This document shows, piece after piece, positions 57,505 to 64,000 of a stretch of 64,000 bases of DNA. Position 1 is the stretch's first letter, and each line of letters opens with the position of its first letter. Position numbers and translations under genes: made by a program. This DNA is from Diphasiastrum complanatum (Eukaryota > Streptophyta > Lycopodiopsida > Lycopodiales > Lycopodiaceae), in contig CM055092.1 in the NCBI GenBank assembly GCA_029204225.1, forward strand, positions 80,000,838 to 80,064,837, given 5' to 3'. The notes beneath the pieces were generated by a model that made no database searches, was not told the origin of the DNA, and worked only from the letters and a program-made list of their open reading frames with translations.

Positions 57505-58310
57505 GCAACCATGATTCGCGAATCGTGAATCACTGATTTTCCAACAAATTCCTTTCAAAAGGTACATGCAATATGGGGTATCAATGAAAAGAAAGAAAAA
57601 AAGAGAATTATGATTTCGGTAGTTTTGAGTTTAGGGCTTGAGGCAATTAGGTTTTAGGGTTTAGAGTCAGATTCCGAGCAATTGAAAAAAGTCCAATTCA
57701 TTGTTTTTTTTTTGGCGAAATGTATATGGAATATGGGTATCAGTAAAAAGAAGAAACAAAAGAGGGTTACGATTCCAAAAGTTTCATGTCCAATTCTAGG
57801 CAGTTAGGTGAGATGCTATTCGCACAAAATGGATGGCATCTTTTTTTTACTACCCAAGTTATGACCCAACTAGTATCAAGATTTCATACACCTAATGCAC
57901 TATGTTGGGTGACTATCACCGCCATATACATTTCTATGCATTTCATTCGTTGCATGATGCCCATTCTAGAGTACATAACAAACCGCGTAATCTTGTAGTT
58001 CCAATCTCACTTATTTTAGTGATTGGAAAACAAATGGCTGTGGAATTAGATTGCATGCTTGCACAATCTAGTTCTCCTTCAGCTTGGTAAAAAAAAAGAA
58101 TGTGGATTCAGCATTGCCTCTAAATAGTGTTGTTGGTGAGTTTGTTGGCAACTATGGTTCAAGTCCAAATTTTATTAGGTATGGGAACAATGTGTAGAGT
58201 GCATGATGTTCTGAATGAACATATTGCAAGTCCAATATCACTTAATTATGGAAAGGATGTCTATAGTTCTCTTGATAAGGCAACATTTGGGAATATTTAC
58301 CTCAATGAAA

Positions 58311-58325
58311 CACTCTCTCTCTCTC

Positions 58326-58387
<62 letters not shown>
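58311..58387. repeat. (CT)n microsatellite
   Basis: About 38 CT units with one CCC interruption. Confidence 0.97.
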
Positions 58388-58394
<7 letters not shown>

Positions 58395-58759
58395 CAGCTG
58401 ACAATATATGTTGCAGAGCATCGGGCTTGTTGGCAAAAGAACCATAGCACACGTTAGTCCACATAATTCAGTGGTCGTACGCACATGCATTGGCTACAGA
58501 TATGACTAGAGGATTAAGTTGTATGAACATATACCTTGGCCTGGGCATACACGCTCGGTGTACTCCACGCATCCTAAGTGGAGCTCCGCGTCGTCCTCAT
58601 GTCTGCTATGGCACCACAATGGGTGCAACTTGTGGGCTATGACGGAGGACGTTCGTGTGCAATGCCTGGGAGGCCTCGATGTAGAGTCCACTGCTACTAG
58701 GATCATAAACTCAGTGAATGCCACACTCGTAGAAAAGCTTCTCCAATGACACATGGTGG

Positions 58760-60440
58760 ATTGATAGGGGGGCTAGCTCCCACATGACATTCCAAAAGGA
58801 TTTCTTCTCAACTCTTGTACCTTTTGTAGGTTGTAAAAAGTTTGTTCTAACAGCAAGTGATCAAGAATGTAGAATAGACATTTTCCAATTCAAACTAGGA
58901 ATCTAGTACAATGACTATTTTTTCTTTGAAATTGTGATTATATCTTTACCATTAGGCATTGTTGTTTGTAATAGTTTAAGGACTAGGTGAATCGTTCATA
59001 CATTGCATGGGACTCGATGAATCCCAAGACTAAGCAAATTCTCTTAAAATAGAACATGCAGCCATATTATGCACTGTGAAGCACCAACAAATTTAAGTAT
59101 CATTCCAACAACTTCTTACTTTACATTGTTGTGCTCTTTAGAAAAACTCACATTGAGGGCACTGTTTTTAGTTGTGTTGTGGACACGATCCATGTGGACA
59201 TTTCCATACATCGAAACTTGCAACTTGTTTTTGCACCATCTTACTATTATTGGGCCCAATCATCAAGTTAGCAACATGAACTCATGATGTGATTTGGATT
59301 CATCTGTACATTTCTAAACTAGTATAAATATAAATAAATTCAATCACACTGGAATTGGTGGTTTGAGCTCTTAGTTTGAAGAATTCTGTTGGAGAGCTTT
59401 GTAAGAGATCTGGTTGAGACAATATTCATTGAATATTCTCAGTTGGAGATTAACTGAATGTTATTTGCTGCTCTATGTTTCATTTGAATCCAATATCTGT
59501 GACTGAGTTCAAATCCCTTTCCCAACAATTTCGTAACTCTTCCACACATTTTGTATATGGGCATTTACATGTCTTCCTTTTAACTAGGAATATAACGAGA
59601 AAACATGACAGGAAATCTTGTGTGGCAAAAGAGGCAGAATATGATTTACCAAAATGATTTGGGTGTGGCCTCTTGGAAACTTTACCTTTAGCAATAGATT
59701 CAACACACACCAATTGTAGACCTGGGAGGCCCTTCTTTGGACTGAATCAATATGGTTCCAAAAATAACAATCAGATCAGTTTCTGCTCTTTCCATTTGTA
59801 TTTCTTCCATCAGGAACATGCCATTTCATTAGCAACACAAAAAGAAGCAAATAATGCAGACATTGGCCAATTTTTCATCAACAAATCCTCTGGCATCAAG
59901 AAAGACTATATATCAGTTTCCAAAGTCAAAATAAGAACTCAAAGTCCTCCATATCAATGAAACTAAGATTGAAGCACTTCACTGACATTGTTGGAATAAG
60001 AACCTGAAGATATAAATTATGAAGAAGAAAGTCAACCCAAGAAGATAAACCAGCTAGTTCTCTTAGAATTGGCTTCTTGATCAACTAATCTTCGAACAGT
60101 GTGAATCTTTTCAACTCGGAGAGATTAAAGTATAATCAATACCTTGAAGGTAAGCTTCTGGAAGAAACAAAAAGATGAGATGGCCAATTTCATACAGCCA
60201 ATAAATATACACAGCATTTCTATCTCATCTTGAGAAGTTTGCCTGTCACTCCACATTTTAGCTGACTTTATTTGTCTGCCCAGAAACATATCAAATGCTG
60301 AACATATCTGTACAATGTCTAGAGGCCTTAATATACAAACTTATGGTACACTTCTGCATCCAAGGAATCAAACTATTTGCAACCAGGTATTTGATTTACG
60401 AGACTCTTCAAAGTATTGATGGTATCTTAGTTGAAGAAAA
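58760..60440. other. No gene recognised; left flank of VPS15
   Basis: Several frames of 60-95 codons, none family-like. The minus-strand AATAAA at 60272-60267 lies about 170 nt after the VPS15 stop and may be its polyadenylation signal. Confidence 0.4.
60267..60272 (-). terminator. Candidate polyadenylation signal of VPS15
   Basis: AATAAA on the minus strand, about 170 nt after the stop codon. Confidence 0.45.
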
Positions 60441-61555
60441 CTACTTCCAAACCTTAACCGCTCCATCTCTGCTAGAAGAAATAAGCAATGGTTGGCTCAT
60501 CTGTGCCAAAGCCAAGGCTGTGATGGAGTCTCGGTGACATCCACCACTTACTTTGGAAGCCAGCCCATTCTTGGCGGACTTACTGCGACTGCTACCAGTG
60601 TCACCCCCCAAATCCTCCTGCATGAATAAATATATGCATTGTAATGATAAGTGGAAGAAAAACAATAAAGTACACATTTGGTTTACGAAATCTGCCACAA
60701 TAAGAAGCAATCAGTAAAAACTAGCATTCCCATATATATACACATTCTTATATGGAGCAAATTCTGGATTGGAGCATCCCCTCGGCTGGGATGGGAATAT
60801 TTGTTTTGGGCAAAGCCACTAGAAAAAAGATGCTCAGGAAACGCAATTTCACCAGAGCTGGAGGATCTTACGCCATAAAGAAAGTAGTGCCTAAACTCCA
60901 ACTTGCACGTAATCAATTCTGAAGTGCTTACTGATCTCGTATATATTTCTTTAGCATAGTGTCTTAGTTCGCTGAAAGACCATGAAGTGATTACTTTTGA
61001 ATGTACTCCTTCCAGTACAAGATGAATAAGCTTGTATACAGCTTAGGCAGAAAAAGCGATATATGATTACTCTTGGTTATCAAACTTTTCATGTTTTTGA
61101 TTGAATGAAAGCCATGAAATGTTCTCCCAATCTACATAATAGCAACACAAAAATTGGTCCATATCTAGCAGACTTACAACTCTCCTATAACATCCCTGGA
61201 AAATGAATTTTGCAAATCAAATCACCTACACCCTGTCCTATATAACCACTTTATCCTTACAAGTACCAAATTCTTCACACATTCAAGGAAGCCTGTCCAA
61301 AACTGTCATCTGTGTTTCTCTTATTAAATTCCATTATAGGCTATCAAAGGAAATAAAAGCTTCAGAAGCAGATGAGCTCTAACAATAAAGCACATTCACT
61401 TATTAGTTGCAGTAATGCAGCTGAACATTTGAAAACAGTTGATCCTGACCTGTATGACCCGTGCACCCGACACTACCTTAGAATCATAAGATCGCAGAAT
61501 TGAAGCCCCTGGGCCTTTGACTGTAGGGCCACATACGCAGTAGCTACGATCTGAC
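60441..61555 (-). CDS. VPS15: VPS15-like PI3-kinase regulatory subunit, last two exons (5' part outside window)
   Basis: Exon 61555-61450 (after a TTGCAG acceptor, before a GTCAGG donor) encodes SDRSYCVCGPTVKGPGASIL and ends VSGARVIQ. Exon 60617-60441 (after ATGCAG) encodes EDLGGDTGSS, then GGCHRDSITALALA and SSSRDGAVKVWK at the stop. The pair matches the C-terminus of plant VPS15: the SYCVCGP linker and the last WD40 blade with its RDGxIKVWK end. VPS15 is the kinase-like scaffold of the class III PI3-kinase complex (with VPS34 and ATG6) in vesicle traffic and autophagy. The middle loop differs from the Ala-rich linker of angiosperm proteins. No upstream exon was found up to 64000, so the next intron is longer than 2.4 kb. 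Both exons are intact. Confidence 0.85.
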
Positions 61556-64000
61556 CTGCAATTACAAAAAAATAATTGTATCAAGTCACAAGAGGTCTTT
61601 CAACTATGCAACTTCACATCCCTGTTATTTAGGAGATGAAGATGAAGAATTTAGCAAATGGGCACATGACAATTTTGGCATTTTTCCTGCAACAAAATAA
61701 AAAACAGAACTTCCATCTCAATTGAAAAATTCAGATAGGACAAAAGGTTATAATCACTTATTGAATACTGAAAACTAAAAGCAAGCATCAAGTGCTCAAT
61801 GTAAGAGCTCAAAAGCATAGCCCTGTGAATGACAAGTCTAGCATCACAAAGAGAATATGCTACTTGCAGTGCCTCCTCAAAGCATTAAGCTGAGGTTCTC
61901 CTATAGACAACTCAAGACTTGGTAACTAGGCAGGAAAGGTGTCAAATGCAGGCCCTTGAAGACCCTTGAAGACTGCTTCTAGGGTTTACGAGAAATATAC
62001 CCAACAAGTAAAAAGTGTGAGGAGACCAACACAACAAAATTATTGTACTTCAGTTATGGCCTATAATGTGGCAGATTCAAGGAAACAAGACAGCGTATCG
62101 ACGTTGACCCAGGATAGCATCCGAACATAATACAAAGTACATGCAATCTTTAAATTTATCAATCACATCATGCACAACATGGACTATATGCTACGACATC
62201 CAATTCAAATCACCAAAGCTCAAGTGTAGTTGCAAGTTTCATACATACAAAAACATCCACAATAGCCTCCTTGAATCTAACTAGTGGCCAGCTTGCTGAG
62301 TTTCTATAAATTCTCCAGAGCCAAAGGGCAGACTTGCCCATTATGAATGCTAGCATTAAAGAGCAAAGCCCAAGGAAACAAGCCGTCTATGATTTCCAAA
62401 ACAATACCAGAAGATACCGTAGATTTTAGTGCAGCTAACTTACCAACAGGGCTCATTATGTCATAGCTTGTGAGTCACTTGATCCGCTGACTACCAATCA
62501 GCACTTTATTCTACAGTCAATTGACGCTCTTTAACTGCTCCACCCAAGGTCATGTTTGATCCATAATTGGACCCTAACATTCCTTCCTGCTACAGCAAGT
62601 TGTCGTTTCTCGAGCTACCGATCAACATATGGCCAATTAATGCTCTGAACTAGCTCCATTAGTAGCTGTACCATAGCATTCATTCCCGCTCTCCGGTCAC
62701 CTCTAAAAAATCTCCAAATCTATAAGAACCTCTACTATGGCTGAAAGAATATGTCATCCATCAATGTCCCTGTGTTTGTCCATCATCTGCACATGCTTGT
62801 GCCCCATGACAGCTATTTCTCTATCTCATACAGAACATCATGTGACCCATGACATATATTCATGCTCTACTTCATCTGAAATGCCCCATACCTCATGATA
62901 TATATCCCCAATCAATTTTTGCAAATGGAGCATCATGTAGCCCACCGGTAAACTCTGATTCTGTACCCTCTATTCATATCTCATCTCCCTGAACTGCCAC
63001 CTTGTGTATCTATACCTTAGAAGCCCGCTCCAACCCTTTTTGGATCGGAACGTACTCTACGTTCCGGAATGAACTGGGTCGGAACGTTTTTTTGAAGAAA
63101 AAAAAAACAGATCAAAATGCCACCTGCTCGACGTGATCTTCAGAACTGGCGATCTTCTTTCTCGATAATATACTGAGGGACGCTACAGATCAGAAATCGA
63201 TTTGAAATCATTGTTTTGAAATCGATGGTGTGTAAATTTAAAACAAAGAAATCGATTTTAACAAACATGGTGATCCTAGAATCGCTATCTTCTCTGACTG
63301 CTGCTCACGTTAATCCCAGAATCGCTATCTGCCACGTTACAAATATCCGAGCTAAAAAACTCGCTGTCTGAGCCACGCTATGTATCTTAGGAGTTGACTT
63401 AGAAATATGTTTGTAACCGCGCATTTGCTTTGTTTTGGACAATCCTGAGTCAATCGGTCATTTGAATTTTGAGGCCCGGCCCAGGAGTTCCTGTATAATC
63501 CAAATGCAATCAAACCAATGCATCAGCCTAAATCTGCTAAATATTTGAAACGGGTTTGTTCCTTAATCTGACTATCTGATTACTACATTTTTCCGCAGAA
63601 TCCCAGCAAAATCCATATATTGACACCTGCCTCGATGCTCAGTCTTAAACTGTGATGACACACACTGATTGCCCATATTTAGTTGCCCGTATTGTCTCTG
63701 TCTCTGCATTTAGTTGCCCGTTGTCTAACGGGCAACTAAGATCTGTACACGTGATGGACCCCGTTTCTGCAATGATGTAAAAGTAGCGTGAAGATCCTGT
63801 AGAAAAGTTCTTTACTCAGACAAGCAAGTAACACCTTGGCGATCTCCAGCCTCCTACAATCTTGGCTGCCCAATAAATCTACAACATATCAATCTTTGAT
63901 GATTTTGCAAATTGGCCCTCTTGTGCAGCAAACCTCTTGTAGAATTCATCGCCATCAAATGAACCAGAATAGATAGCAATTGCGGCTTAGCCATGTTAGA
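61556..64000. other. Probable VPS15 intron, no exon found
   Basis: No WD40- or kinase-like exon with splice sites was found on the minus strand. Small palindromes occur (63049-63074 region, 63710-63739). AGAATCGCTATCT occurs twice near 63280 and 63319. Confidence 0.45.
63710..63739. repeat. 13-bp perfect hairpin
   Basis: TTAGTTGCCCGTT, loop GTCT, then AACGGGCAACTAA. A further TTTAGTTGCCCGT lies 30 bp upstream (63678-63690). Confidence 0.9.

Noticed and set aside
58127-58457. Ser/Leu-rich ORFs
   Set aside because: Artefacts of the (CT)n microsatellite; the flanking residues show no family resemblance.
1-64000. CRISPR array, prokaryotic defence system, organelle insert or viral genome
   Set aside because: No regularly spaced identical repeats, no bacterial operons or ribosome-binding sites, and no plastid or mitochondrial genes were seen. 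All reverse-transcriptase and integrase pieces fit plant LTR retrotransposons.

Overview
The window is nuclear DNA of a land plant with a large, transposon-filled genome. A gymnosperm is my best guess, but the sequence alone does not prove it. The evidence is four recognisable plant genes in 64 kb, one of them with a 5.7-kb first intron. The space between them is filled by decayed LTR retrotransposons, small inverted-repeat elements, microsatellites and a short plant-type (TTTAGGG) tract. No prokaryotic, plastid or mitochondrial features were seen, and no tRNA, rRNA or CRISPR.

Layout. 1-7259: one Ty3/gypsy element on the minus strand, with an LTR (6497-7259), a tRNA-Asp-type primer-binding site, a long leader full of GCGAGRGTT words, gag, zinc knuckles, protease, partial reverse transcriptase and an extra third ORF. 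Two internal deletions are visible. 7980-10190: plus-strand gypsy pol remnant, abutting a minus-strand gag/leader fragment (10200-10860). 10860-18430: mostly unexplained, with a CGAAGGT-rich LTR-like stretch (14461-14880) and a Ty1/copia gag-protease remnant (15180-16075). 18431-20026: single-exon gene for a secreted GLOX-type copper radical oxidase. 21917-24178: microsatellite, a gag-only copia element with both LTRs, PBS and polypurine tract, and a MITE with a perfect 31-bp terminal inverted repeat. 24566-27664: second gypsy fragment (integrase, leader-like motif array, start of the third ORF). 27665-31887: LTR-like block, then AT-rich DNA. 31888-32569: two-exon LORELEI-like gene. 33098-33888: microsatellites, a small inverted-repeat element, paired palindromic G-boxes and a hairpin. 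36157-36966: intact unknown ORF next to an opposite-strand gypsy pol (37027-40700). 41395-45784: near-complete but broken copia element. 45884-47290: degenerate tandem repeats. 47417-53909: three-exon NDUFA2 (complex I subunit B8) gene whose first intron holds a MITE, a nested 2.5-kb LTR element and a CpG-rich repeat with palindromes. 55880-58390: hAT BED-finger fragment and microsatellites. 60441-61555: last two exons of VPS15 on the minus strand; the rest lies beyond the window.

The four host genes have unrelated jobs: extracellular H2O2-producing oxidation, receptor-kinase chaperone/co-receptor, mitochondrial respiration, and PI3-kinase regulation for autophagy and vesicle traffic. They do not form a pathway. 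The most interesting material is in the retrotransposons: a second stretch of tRNA-Asp complementarity in U5 beside the PBS, the bidirectional motif arrays, the extra third ORF, and the reduced gag-only elements. Protein and family assignments are by eye, without database searches.
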